Assembly: GCF_004342425.1 (NCBI RefSeq) | Contig: NZ_SLWQ01000002.1 | Location: 62,001 to 126,000 of the forward strand | Length of the DNA: 64,000 nt | From: Dokdonella fugitiva | Lineage (GTDB): Bacteria; Pseudomonadota; Gammaproteobacteria; Xanthomonadales; Rhodanobacteraceae | Direction of reading: 5' to 3' | Shown: piece after piece, positions 29,008-36,387 of the stretch | How positions within the stretch are numbered: the first letter of the stretch is position 1 | How the letters are laid out: the number at the start of each line of letters is the position of its first letter | The notes under the pieces: generated by a model | Seen by the model: only the letters and a program-made list of their open reading frames with translations | Told to the model about the DNA's origin: nothing | Databases searched by the model: none | Position numbers and translations under genes: made by a program

Positions 29008-29304
29008 TCAGGCACGGCTGCCGACCGCGAGGAAGTGCGCGCCCGTGACGACGCGGAAGCCGTCGACACCGCTCTCGGACAGCTCGGTGAGCACCTTGCG
29101 CACCACGTCGGCGACATGTGCCATTCCGTTGGAGAGGTCGACGAGGACGTCGACCCACGCATAGCCGTTCGGCGCCGCCGCGCGCTGTGTCATCCGGTAG
29201 CCGGCGGCTTCCGTCGGCAGGCGCAGGACGAACGAGGCGCGTGCATCGACCTCGACGGTCGCGACGACCGTCCAGCGTCCGCTCGACGCGATCGGTGAAG
29301 ACAT
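29008..29304 (-). CDS. Unknown protein, first gene of a three-gene operon
   Basis: 98 residues starting from ATG 29304. It begins SGRWTVVATVEVDARASFVL, then RLPTEAAGYRMTQRAA, and a middle helix (NGMAHVADVVRKVLTEL). A short strand near the C-terminus (GVDGFRVVTGAHFLAVGS) suggests a small alpha/beta fold. No motif of known function is seen. It faces the arsenic operon across 264 bases. Confidence 0.6.
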   Translation of the reverse strand: MSSPIASSGRWTVVATVEVDARASFVLRLPTEAAGYRMTQRAAAPNGYAWVDVLVDLSNGMAHVADVVRKVLTELSESGVDGFRVVTGAHFLAVGSRA

Positions 29305-29537
29305 GTTCGGCAGCCTTGCGGCCGCATGATCAGGGCGGCGGGAACTTGGGGCCACCGGGAGCGCGGACCGGATTGCGGAGCAGCCCGTGATCGGGACGCT
29401 GCTACGCCACGCGCCAAGGCAGGCTGGATGGGCCCGGTCACCGTACCCGCTCGGGGCGGCATTGTCGAGCGGAAAAAACTTCCCGCTCCCGCACGCGGCG
29501 ACGACATGGGTGTTCCTCCGGCGGGGAAGCGCCTTGC

Positions 29538-29562
29538 TATAATTCGATTATTCTGGAATTAT
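29538..29562 (+). promoter_or_regulatory. ars promoter -10 and ArsR operator
   Basis: A perfect -10 TATAAT lies at 29538-29543. Overlapping it, ATAATTC (29539-29545) and GAATTAT (29556-29562) form a dyad with a 10-base spacer, the usual shape of an ArsR/SmtB site. The arsR start codon is at 29569, so repression would block RNA polymerase at the -10, and the leader is very short. Confidence 0.75.
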
Positions 29563-29568
29563 AGATGC

Positions 29569-29910
29569 ATGGACACCCGCCAAGCCGTTGCCGCCCTCGG
29601 CGCACTCAGCCATGGATCCCGTCTGGCCGCCTATCGTTGCCTCGTCCAGGCCGGGCGCGATGGGCTTTCGGTCGGCGAGCTGCGCGACCAGTTGGAACTG
29701 CCGCCCGCGACGCTGACCGCGCACCTCAACGTGCTGCGCGCGGCCGGACTCGTCGGCGACGAACGCCAGGGCCGCGTGATCCGCGTGCGCGCCGACTACG
29801 CACGCATGAACGCCCTGCTCGCCTACCTCACCGAAAACTGTTGCGCCGGCGATGCCTGCACGCCCGGACGCAGCTGCCCACCGAAACCCACGCGGAGAAA
29901 CAAGCGATGA
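29569..29910 (+). CDS. arsR: ArsR/SmtB family metalloregulator
   Basis: 113 residues. It is a winged helix with [20 protein letters not shown], the recognition helix region [20 protein letters not shown], and wing [12 protein letters not shown]. The C-terminal [14 protein letters not shown] offers clustered cysteines for arsenite sensing, different from the CxCxxC site in helix 3-4 of classical ArsR. It presumably autorepresses through the overlapping dyad. Its stop overlaps arsI's ATG. Confidence 0.9.
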   Translation: MDTRQAVAALGALSHGSRLAAYRCLVQAGRDGLSVGELRDQLELPPATLTAHLNVLRAAGLVGDERQGRVIRVRADYARMNALLAYLTENCCAGDACTPGRSCPPKPTRRNKR

Positions 29911-30377
29911 AGCGCTTCCATGTACACGTGAACGTCACCGACCTCGACGCGAGCATCGCGTTCTACTCGCAGCTGTTCGCGGCCACGCCGGCCGTGGTCA
30001 GGCCCGACTACGCGAAGTGGATGCTCGACGACCCGCGCATCAACTTCGCGATCTCGCGTCGCGATCGCATCGCTGGCGTCGACCACCTCGGCCTGCAGGC
30101 GGAATCGGCCGACGAGCTCGCCGACATCGGCGCGCGCCTCGCCGCGGCCGATGCGATCAAGCTCGCCGAGACCGGCACGACCTGCTGCTATGCACGCTCG
30201 GACAAATACTGGTCCGAGGATCCGCAGGGCTTGCGCTGGGAAACATTCCAGACGCACGGCGAAGCGACCACCTACTTCGCGCCGACCGACGACGCGGCGT
30301 GCTGCGGGCCCGCGCCGGCAGCAAGGGAAACCAGGGCGACCTGCTGCGGCCCGGCCTCGACGTCGCGCTGCGGCTGA
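29907..30377 (+). CDS. arsI: ArsI/CadI family organoarsenical C-As lyase-like protein
   Basis: 156 residues, a vicinal-oxygen-chelate fold. Candidate Fe(II) ligands are His5 (KRFHVHVNV), His60 (AGVDHLGLQ) and Glu112 (GLRWETF), and the arsenic-binding cysteine pair is Cys93-Cys94 in [11 protein letters not shown]. These positions match the lyase that demethylates trivalent methylarsenicals. An additional tail holds three more Cys groups (AACCGP, ATCCGP, SRCG). Overlaps arsR by four bases. The ArsI versus CadI assignment is by analogy. Confidence 0.88.
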   Translation: MKRFHVHVNVTDLDASIAFYSQLFAATPAVVRPDYAKWMLDDPRINFAISRRDRIAGVDHLGLQAESADELADIGARLAAADAIKLAETGTTCCYARSDKYWSEDPQGLRWETFQTHGEATTYFAPTDDAACCGPAPAARETRATCCGPASTSRCG

Positions 30378-30385
30378 AGTCCGCG

Positions 30386-30697
30386 ATGCGCAGCGTCCTG
30401 TTCCTCTGCACCGGAAATTCCGCGCGCAGCATTCTCGCCGAAGCCCTGCTCGGCACGCTCGGCAAGGGACGCTTCGAGGCCTACAGCGCGGGCAGCCAGC
30501 CCGCGGGACGCGTCCAGCCGATCGCCGCGGAGCTCGCGACGGAACTCGGCTATCCGGCCGATCGCCTGCGCAGCAAGAGCTGGGACGAGTTCGCCACGCC
30601 CGGCGCACCGCCGATCGATTTCGTGATCACCGTGTGCGACAACGCGGCCGCCGGGCCTGTCCGATCTGGCCGGGCCATCCCGCGTCCATACACCTCG
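30386..30697 (+). pseudogene. arsC: Broken arsC (LMW-phosphatase-type arsenate reductase)
   Basis: The frame from ATG 30386 gives [20 protein letters not shown] with the CX5R catalytic loop Cys8-Arg14, and continues well to [14 protein letters not shown] one-base loss near 30651-30658 then shifts the frame: the native sequence [13 protein letters not shown] continues in the other frame to about 30697. The rest of the gene is absent; unrelated sequence and then a RAYT fragment follow. Whether the deletion is real cannot be checked without reads. Confidence 0.85.
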
Positions 30698-30746
30698 ATA
30701 AATCTGCCCCCTGTTCTGCTGTGTTCTTACCCCGCCGTTACTGAAT

Positions 30747-30894
30747 CTACGTCCAGCAGCAACGCGCATGGGGAATGATCGGTTCCAGCGCCTCATCGAA
30801 ACCGAACTCGGGCGGTGCGCTCGCGTCCGGCCCGCCCATCGGCCACGCCGCGATGCCGAGTCCATGCCTGAATAAGGTGCTCTGACCCCGTTAG
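30747..30894 (+). mobile_element. 3'-end fragment of a RAYT element
   Basis: 148 bases nearly identical to 32491-32639, the 3' end of the intact RAYT downstream; one base is missing (GCGCATGGGG against GCGCACTGGGG). It ends with the same 21-bp terminal repeat (AAGGTGCTCTGACCCCGTTA plus G). The rest of the transposase is missing. It lies where arsC's C-terminus should be. Confidence 0.88.
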
Positions 30895-30897
30895 TCG

Positions 30898-31217
30898 GAA
30901 GGAATGCGGTCGACCTACCTCGTCCGAACGTCACCGCGCGGACGATTCAATCGGAGAATTCCTCCGTCCCCTTTGATTCACCATTCAAAGAGGCGGCGTC
31001 CATCTCTGCCACTCGAACGGATCGGATGCGTGTCCTCGGCAGGAATGCGGTCGACCTACCTCGTCCGAACGTCACCGCGCGGGCGATTCAAACGGACAAA
31101 TTCCTCCGTCCCCTTTGATTAAACGGAACGTGACGCGTGTCCTCGGAAGGAATGCGGTCGATTGACCTACCTCGTCCGAACGTCACCGCGCGGACGATTC
31201 CTCCGTCCCCTTTGATT
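30898..31217 (+). repeat. Three direct copies of an 80-90 bp repeat
   Basis: Copies at about 30898-30978, 31031-31120 and 31137-31217 share GGAATGCGGTCGA, CCTACCTCGTCCGAACGTCA and CCGCGCG. Each ends CCTCCGTCCCCTTTGATT, but the unit before that ending varies in length; copy 2 has AAACGGACAAATT where copy 1 has CAATCGGAGAATT and copy 3 lacks it. Intervening bases differ between copies. No ORF is evident in this stretch. It directly follows the RAYT fragment. Confidence 0.85.
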
Positions 31218-31230
31218 GCCGCAATAGACT

Positions 31231-31701
31231 CTACCGTTCCGCGATGCCAAGAAAGCTCCGTGCGGCCGCATTGACCGCGCCTCGCCTCAATACGCCTTCG
31301 GCAATTTCCGCGCGCAAAGATCTATTGTCCTGTAGTCGCTCGAAAAGCGGCAGCATCAAGTCCCTTGTCATCCATGCTACCCGACGCTCCCTTTCGTCAT
31401 CAGTTAACTTATTCTCAAGATCGAGACCTTGAGAAATGTCTCCCTCTTGATTCGGGTAGGCAGCCGACAAGCGGATTCGAATCGGGCAGTTTTGCTCCTT
31501 TGGAATAGGCATGCCATCTACGGTCATTCCAGTGGGAACCCAGCAAAGATTCACGTAGAACTGCTGGCCGAAGTTCGACTTCTGCAGGTCAGCTATTTGA
31601 AGCACTTCGCCAATTGAGCGATACCAGCGAGATCCTTGCTTCATGAAACCGTGCTCGCGCAATAATCTGCCAAAGAGCTTCTGAAAATATGTCTTTTCCA
31701 T
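31231..31701 (-). CDS. DUF4304 family protein
   Basis: 156 residues. EKTYFQKLFGRLLREHGFMK, QGSRWYRSIGEVLQIADLQK and SNFGQQFYVNLCWVPTGM are the typical DUF4304 course. Function unknown. The gene is noticeably A/T-richer than the core genome (one 60-base line in it is 45% G+C by count) and has weak start context, signs of horizontal acquisition. It is flanked by RAYT material and repeats. Confidence 0.8.
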   Translation of the reverse strand: MEKTYFQKLFGRLLREHGFMKQGSRWYRSIGEVLQIADLQKSNFGQQFYVNLCWVPTGMTVDGMPIPKEQNCPIRIRLSAAYPNQEGDISQGLDLENKLTDDERERRVAWMTRDLMLPLFERLQDNRSLRAEIAEGVLRRGAVNAAARSFLGIAER

Positions 31702-31808
31702 AACTGTTATCGATCATATGTCTCGACACTACTAGTCCACGTCCCTCCGAAATGCTCTTCCAGCTCTTTACGATATTCCTCCACTTGTTTTTCTCCCGCC
31801 CGTATCGC

Positions 31809-32639
31809 CTAACGGGGTCAGAGCACCTTTCCCGCGCATCTCGGCGGAAACGGCTGACGCCATCTCACCGGCTGCAGCGTTGGCTGTGGATGCCTCGTCC
31901 GGCGATCCTCGCCGTATGGCTCGACTCCCACGACCCGATCTTGCGGGCATTCCACAGCATGTCGTCCAGCGTGGCAACAATCGGATGCCTTGCTTCTTCG
32001 ATGATGACGACCGCCGCCGATATGGAGGGATGCTGCGTGAGGCCGCTTCGCGCTACGGCTGCCGGATCCACGCCTATGTGCTGATGAGCAACCACGTGCA
32101 CCTGCTGGTTTCGCCGGAAACGGCAGCGGGTGTCGCGCGCATGATGCAAGAACTGGGGCGAGCGTATGTCTCGACCTTCAATGCGAGACACCGCCGCAGT
32201 GGCACGTTGTGGGAAGGCCGCTACAAGTCCTGCCTCGTCGACTCGGAAACCTACCTGCTTCGCTGCTATCGCTATATCGAGCTCAATCCCGTGCGGGCAG
32301 CGATGGTGGCAGCGCCGTCGGAGCATCCCTGGTCGAGCTACCATGCCAATGCCGCAGGCAGGGACGACCCGCTCGTCCATCCCCATGCCGTCTACCTGGC
32401 CCTGGGGCCGAACGTCACCGAACGCTGCGTCGCCTACCGCGCGCTCTTCAACGAAGCGATCGGCGATGAGCAGCTGGCGGAAATCCGCGCCTACGTCCAG
32501 CAGCAACGCGCACTGGGGAATGATCGGTTCCAGCGCCTCATCGAAACCGAACTCGGGCGGTGCGCTCGCGTCCGGCCCGCCCATCGGCCACGCCGCGATG
32601 CCGAGTCCATGCCTGAATAAGGTGCTCTGACCCCGTTAG
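31809..32639 (+). mobile_element. Complete RAYT element bounded by perfect 21-bp inverted repeats
   Basis: The sequence starting CTAACGGGGTCAGAGCACCT at 31809-31829 recurs exactly inverted at 32619-32639, whose inner end overlaps the stop codon of the transposase gene. The core GGGGTCAGAGCACC is the kind of REP sequence usually next to this transposase class. No flanking target duplication is needed by such enzymes and none was seen. Confidence 0.85.
31916..32620 (+). CDS. REP-associated tyrosine transposase (RAYT, IS200-like Y1)
   Basis: 234 residues. The HUH metal motif is LMSNHVHLLVSP (HVH), and the catalytic tyrosine is in CYRYIELNPVRAAM. LARPRPDLAG-like N-terminus, IPQHVVQRGNNRM and SGTLWEGRYKSCLVDSETYL are family blocks. 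It nicks and rejoins REP sequences as single strands. A TTG-initiated longer form from 31880 is possible; ATG 31916 fits the family start better. A remnant of a second copy lies at 30747-30894. Confidence 0.92.
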   Translation: MARLPRPDLAGIPQHVVQRGNNRMPCFFDDDDRRRYGGMLREAASRYGCRIHAYVLMSNHVHLLVSPETAAGVARMMQELGRAYVSTFNARHRRSGTLWEGRYKSCLVDSETYLLRCYRYIELNPVRAAMVAAPSEHPWSSYHANAAGRDDPLVHPHAVYLALGPNVTERCVAYRALFNEAIGDEQLAEIRAYVQQQRALGNDRFQRLIETELGRCARVRPAHRPRRDAESMPE

Positions 32640-32732
32640 TTGGAGCAATTCCGCCAGCTGGGTCGATGCTGCGGCGCGTGCGTACTACCTGAGCGGTCGG
32701 TTCCGGGCGCAGCGACCGCCGCAATCCCGTCG

Positions 32733-33239
32733 CTAGGTTCCGCGAATCCTTTTGGCGAGTCGCACAATCTCAAGCGACAAGACTTGTTCCGCTTTGCGCG
32801 CCAAAGCGGAAATGCAATCGACGCCTTCCCGCGTCAGCTCTCTTGGAGGGTGGTCCGCAGTCGTCTGAATACCGGTTTCGGTGAAGTACACACGAAGCCG
32901 GTGCACTGATCCAGCCGCATGCGCAATCGACAAGTGACGGATTTCTCTAAACAGATTGTGTGCTGCGAGTTCGTCCGCATCGTATTGCAGCAGATCGACG
33001 CTCAAAGGCAGCCAGCCCGCATCGGATTTGCCGAAGGGTCGGCTGTAGGCAACGAGGATCGCGGACATGAAGGCGCGACGCATTGCGTGGCGCGTAAGGA
33101 TGTCGGCTGGCGGCTCGTAGAAGTTTGGCTGCCAGAACTCGAGCCGCTCCATCGCGTTTGCATATAGCGCTACCTCGCCAAACGCGCCTCGCGCGAAATG
33201 GTACTGATCGAACGTCTTCTGGTCCCGTGCAATTGGCAT
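32733..33239 (-). CDS. Unknown protein with HEPN-like RxxxxxH motif
   Basis: 168 residues, mostly helical. The segment LFREIRHLSIAHAAGS (Arg101, His107) has the R-x5-H spacing and AH context of HEPN ribonuclease active sites. The N-terminus reads ARDQKTFDQYHFARGAFGEV, with a later MRRAFMSAILVAYSRPFG. I do not recognise a named family, so the RNase activity is a hypothesis. The ATG at 33239 lies five bases after the stop of the TIGR02391 gene, indicating a two-gene operon. Codon use is less G/C-biased than neighbours. Confidence 0.68.
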   Translation of the reverse strand: MPIARDQKTFDQYHFARGAFGEVALYANAMERLEFWQPNFYEPPADILTRHAMRRAFMSAILVAYSRPFGKSDAGWLPLSVDLLQYDADELAAHNLFREIRHLSIAHAAGSVHRLRVYFTETGIQTTADHPPRELTREGVDCISALARKAEQVLSLEIVRLAKRIRGT

Positions 33240-33243
33240 GCGC

Positions 33244-33981
33244 CTACGCACGCGGTGTTCTGGCATCGACCAAGGCGAGCAGATGCGACGCCAAGATCAA
33301 GAGCTCGGCAGCAGCCTTCGCGTCGACCTGGACGTAACGGTGGCTACCTGGATTCTTGAATAGTCCAATCGCCCCTTGGAATAGATTCATCATCGCCGTC
33401 TGCTCGCCAGCCGCTATTCCTGTGTCGCGCAAGGGGCCGCCCGTGGGGTTGAATGCATCGGCCATCAATTGAATGCCAAGCCGCGTTTCGGGCAATCCGC
33501 TTGCCTTCCGAACGGCGACCTCGACGTCACGAAAAGCGCAGAACACGGAAACGTCGTAGGCCCCGCGCAAGAAATTGTCCAAGGCCTCGCCCTGCAGTGC
33601 TGGATGCAGATTCGTCCTATCAATTTGCCGCGCTGCTAGAAGCGGCGCCGGATCTGCGGCTGCCAAGAACTGTTCGCCAACGCGAGAGAGCTTGCGCCAA
33701 CCTGGCGTGAGGAAGTCAGAAACAACGAGGATCAGCTCTCGGTCCATCCACGCCCAAGCTTCGGCCACGGCCAAATCAACCGCCCCCGCCTGCTCTTGAG
33801 GGTATCCGTCGATCTGCACGTCCTGCGGATGAAAGCGAAGCGGCGGGTCCCTTCCGCCGAAGTTGACGACGTTTGCCGCACGTTTCTCGACCAAAAGGGC
33901 ACGCAGGATCGCATGCGCCAACTGCGCATGGGTCATTGCGAGCACCTGATCGACGTTAGGAACGACTGAGTGAAGTCGCAT
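33244..33981 (-). CDS. TIGR02391 (Ymh) family protein
   Basis: 245 residues. The C-terminal half carries the family blocks: LHPALQGEALDNFLRGAYDV, SVFCAFRDVEVAVRKASGLP, LMADAFNPTGGPLRDTG, and NLFQGAIGLFKNPGSHRYVQ. The KN-x3-H around Asn210/His214 resembles a HEPN-type motif. The N-terminal half (residues 10-120) has no clear domain. The family is often found near restriction or defence genes and has no settled function. The nearest upstream feature on the strand is tRNA-Phe, 142 bases away. Confidence 0.78.
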   Translation of the reverse strand: MRLHSVVPNVDQVLAMTHAQLAHAILRALLVEKRAANVVNFGGRDPPLRFHPQDVQIDGYPQEQAGAVDLAVAEAWAWMDRELILVVSDFLTPGWRKLSRVGEQFLAAADPAPLLAARQIDRTNLHPALQGEALDNFLRGAYDVSVFCAFRDVEVAVRKASGLPETRLGIQLMADAFNPTGGPLRDTGIAAGEQTAMMNLFQGAIGLFKNPGSHRYVQVDAKAAAELLILASHLLALVDARTPRA

Positions 33982-34122
33982 GACCGCTTCGCATTCCATC
34001 AACGCACATGGGGCGATTCTGCCGCATTGCCGGAACAGCGACGGGGGTCGATGGCATTTGGCAAACAAACGGCAAACGTAATGGGCCGTGCTTGACGTTA
34101 GTTACACAAGTGCTTGATTAGA

Positions 34123-34198
34123 TGGTGGCCGGGGACGGAATCGAACCGCCGACACGGGGATTTTCAATCCCCTGCTCTACCAACTGAGCTACCCGGCC
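34123..34198 (-). tRNA. tRNA-Phe (GAA)
   Basis: 76 bases that fold as a standard cloverleaf on the minus strand. The acceptor arm GGCCGGG pairs with CCCGGCC; the anticodon stem is GGGGA/TCCCC with loop TTGAAAA (anticodon GAA). The T arm has GGTTCGATTCC, and CCA is encoded at the 3' end. No intron or variable-arm oddity is seen. Confidence 0.97.
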
Positions 34199-34247
34199 AG
34201 GATGTCTTGCATGCGTGCGGTCCGAACGGACTGCAGCGGGGCCGCGT

Positions 34248-34276
34248 ATTAAAGCCGCACGCGGGGGCGGCGTCAA
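34248..34276 (-). promoter_or_regulatory. Promoter of tRNA-Phe
   Basis: On the minus strand, TTGACG (34271-34276) and TTTAAT (34248-34253) are separated by 17 bases; each matches the sigma-70 consensus at five of six positions. Transcription would begin some 40-45 bases upstream of the tRNA. The bases after the -10 are G/C-rich (ACGCGGCCCC), as in stringently controlled stable-RNA promoters. Confidence 0.8.
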
Positions 34277-34517
34277 GGGCGGCGTGCGTGGTGGTGGGCA
34301 TCGGAGTCGAAGCGCCGTTGCCCGATGGTGCCGTCGGGGGCGATCGCTGCGACGCCGCCCGCTGGGCGGCCTGCGCTCGGCGAGAGCGGAACTTTGCAGT
34401 GTGCCCGCCGAAGGCAATGGTTCCCGCAAGCGCCCGTGACGTGGGTTGCCCATATCGATCGCGATTGGCTGCGTCGACGGTCGGCTAAGGAATCCTGCGC
34501 CGCCGTGAGCGGCGCGG
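34277..34517. other. Non-coding gap between tRNA-Phe promoter and esterase gene
   Basis: About 240 bases of G/C-rich sequence with no convincing ORF on either strand. Only the 3' flank of the minus-strand esterase lies here. No clear terminator hairpin with a T-run was found. Confidence 0.5.
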
Positions 34518-35615
34518 TCAGGGCTGCGCGCCCGACGGGGGTCGTTTTCCGCCGCGCGTCCATTCGACGAGGCTGTCGAAGGCCTTGCCGATCTGCTCCG
34601 GCGTGAACACGCAGTGACCCTCGCGCTTCACGTACTGCTGCACGAAGTTGTCCGCGTGGCCGGTGCGTTGGAGCATGAGCGCGTACTCGAACGCGCTCGA
34701 CGCGATCACGAGCGGGTCGCGCGTGTCGTGCAGGGCGAGCAGCGGCCGGGTGAGCTTGCCGCTCGGTGTGTACCAGCGTGACACGTAGGCCGCCGCCTTC
34801 GGATCGGCGCGATAGCGCCTGACGCCGTCGTTGAGAGCGTCATCGTCGGTGGAACCGGTGTACACGAGATCGGCGTTGCCGAACGGATTGCCGCGTGTGC
34901 GCTGCTGCATCTCCTTGATGTCGTAGGTGATCGCGGCGATCACGCCGGGCAGGTTGTCCATGTCGCCGGCGCCGTAGAGCGCGCGCAGCGACGCGGAGGC
35001 TTTCGGATCGGCGCGCATCGCCCGCGCGACGCGCACGGCGGTCGGCTGGTCCGCGGCGAAGGTCGCCGGTACCGGCACGAGTTCACCGAGCACGCCGGGG
35101 AAGTAGTAGTCGAAGGCCGCGCGCACCGCGAAGTCGCGCTGCATCATGCGGTCGGACGGCTCGATCGCACCGCACAGCGAAAGGCCGCCGTCATACGCGT
35201 CCGGATGGGTCTCGAGCGCGTGCACGGTGAGCGAGCCGCCCATCGACATGCCCATCGCATACGTGTGTCCGGGGGCACCGTGCTTCGCGACGAACCAGCG
35301 GCGCAGGCGCTCGCTGTCCGCGCTGCCCTGCTCGATCGCCCAGCCGGGTCGCGAGTAGCCGGACTGGATCACCGCGTAGCCTTCGCGCAGCACCGGATCG
35401 AACATCGGCGAAAGCCGATCGTCCTTCGCGTACGCGACCGGCTCGTCGGAATAGCCATGGAAGAACACGACGAGGCCGCCGCCCTTCTTCCAGCCCGCCG
35501 GTACATCGACGCGGTACGAGGCGCCTTCGAGCGAGCCGGTCTCGGTGGCCGCGGTCGCGGCGAACGCATTGGAAGCGAGGAGCGAACACAGCACGATGAT
35601 CGACAGGCAGCGCAT
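34518..35615 (-). CDS. Exported alpha/beta hydrolase (esterase-like)
   Basis: 365 residues with a signal peptide (RCLSIIVLCSLLASNAFAA). The oxyanion-side HGYSDEPVAYAKDDRLSP, the nucleophile elbow GMSMGGSLTVHAL (Ser) and the C-terminal LALHDTRDPLVIASSAFEYA, with EGHCVFTPEQIG supplying Asp and His, complete a catalytic triad. Probably a periplasmic or secreted esterase; the substrate is not known. GGAGG precedes the ATG at 35615. It is the last of a likely operon with YceH, YodC and the 83-residue gene. Confidence 0.86.
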   Translation of the reverse strand: MRCLSIIVLCSLLASNAFAATAATETGSLEGASYRVDVPAGWKKGGGLVVFFHGYSDEPVAYAKDDRLSPMFDPVLREGYAVIQSGYSRPGWAIEQGSADSERLRRWFVAKHGAPGHTYAMGMSMGGSLTVHALETHPDAYDGGLSLCGAIEPSDRMMQRDFAVRAAFDYYFPGVLGELVPVPATFAADQPTAVRVARAMRADPKASASLRALYGAGDMDNLPGVIAAITYDIKEMQQRTRGNPFGNADLVYTGSTDDDALNDGVRRYRADPKAAAYVSRWYTPSGKLTRPLLALHDTRDPLVIASSAFEYALMLQRTGHADNFVQQYVKREGHCVFTPEQIGKAFDSLVEWTRGGKRPPSGAQP

Positions 35616-35649
35616 GGACACCTCCGAGGGATGGATGGCGTGCGGCGGC

Positions 35650-36369
35650 TCAACCGTCGCCGATGCGCTGCCGGAAGGCGTCGAAGGCTTCGCGCAATGC
35701 CGCGAGTTCGGCTTCGAGGCGCTCGACGCGTTCGGCCAGGTCCGCGCGCGAAGCCGACGGTGACGGTGGCGACGCCGCGGCGATCGCATCGACGTCGATC
35801 GCGCCACCGAGCAGGTGCATGTAGCGGTCCTCGCGCTGCCCGTGCGCGCGCGGCAACCGCACGACGAGCGCGGGCTCGCGCTGGACCAGGCGGTCGATGG
35901 TGTCCCGGACATCGTCCAGGCTCGGGAACTCGGCGAGCCGGTCGGTGCGCGCATGCAGTTCCGCGAGCGTCTGCGGACCGCGCAGCAGCATCACGCACAG
36001 CACGGCACGCTGGCGCGCGGTCGTTCCCCAGGTCGCGTCGAAGCGGTGCTCGTAGCGGAGCGCGCGCTGCGATGAAGGAGCGACCTTGACCAGGCCCTTG
36101 CCTTCGAGCACGCGCAATGCGTGCGCGACCGCGCCGGGCTCGAGCTGCATGACCGGCTCGCGACTGGTCTTCTGGTTGCATGCGACGAGGATCGCGTTCT
36201 CGGTGAGCGGATACGCTTCAGGCGTCGTCGCCGCCTTCTCGACGAGGCAACCGATGATGCGTGCCTCGATCGGATCGAGTTCGACGATGGTGGCGCGCCC
36301 GCTCGGCGCTTCGTTGTCTTCCACTGGCGGCTCGGCGTTCGGATGCTCCGGCGAGTCTAGCAGGACCAC
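35650..36369 (-). CDS. YceH family (DUF480) protein
   Basis: 239 residues starting from GTG 36369. It is a duplicated winged helix: [55 protein letters not shown], and [22 protein letters not shown]-terminal coiled coil ([20 protein letters not shown]) is present. The family is conserved but its function is not established; DNA binding is plausible from fold. Spaced closely to YodC (18 bases). Confidence 0.9.
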   Translation of the reverse strand: MVLLDSPEHPNAEPPVEDNEAPSGRATIVELDPIEARIIGCLVEKAATTPEAYPLTENAILVACNQKTSREPVMQLEPGAVAHALRVLEGKGLVKVAPSSQRALRYEHRFDATWGTTARQRAVLCVMLLRGPQTLAELHARTDRLAEFPSLDDVRDTIDRLVQREPALVVRLPRAHGQREDRYMHLLGGAIDVDAIAAASPPSPSASRADLAERVERLEAELAALREAFDAFRQRIGDG

Positions 36370-36387
36370 CGCGCCGTCCTCGTGCCG

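Noticed and set aside
30386-30778. Complete arsC of 130 residues
   Set aside because: The in-frame C-terminus after VCDNAA does not match the family, while the matching residues continue in another frame.
30898-31217. CRISPR array
   Set aside because: Only three copies, units of 80-90 bases with internal length changes, spacers unequal and no cas genes nearby.
34107-34120. Terminator after tRNA-Phe
   Set aside because: The segment has no stem followed by a T-run, so no intrinsic terminator can be supported.
34123-34198. tRNA-Phe as attachment site of an integrative element covering 30.7-34.1 kb
   Set aside because: No integrase and no second copy of the tRNA 3' end were found at the other border.
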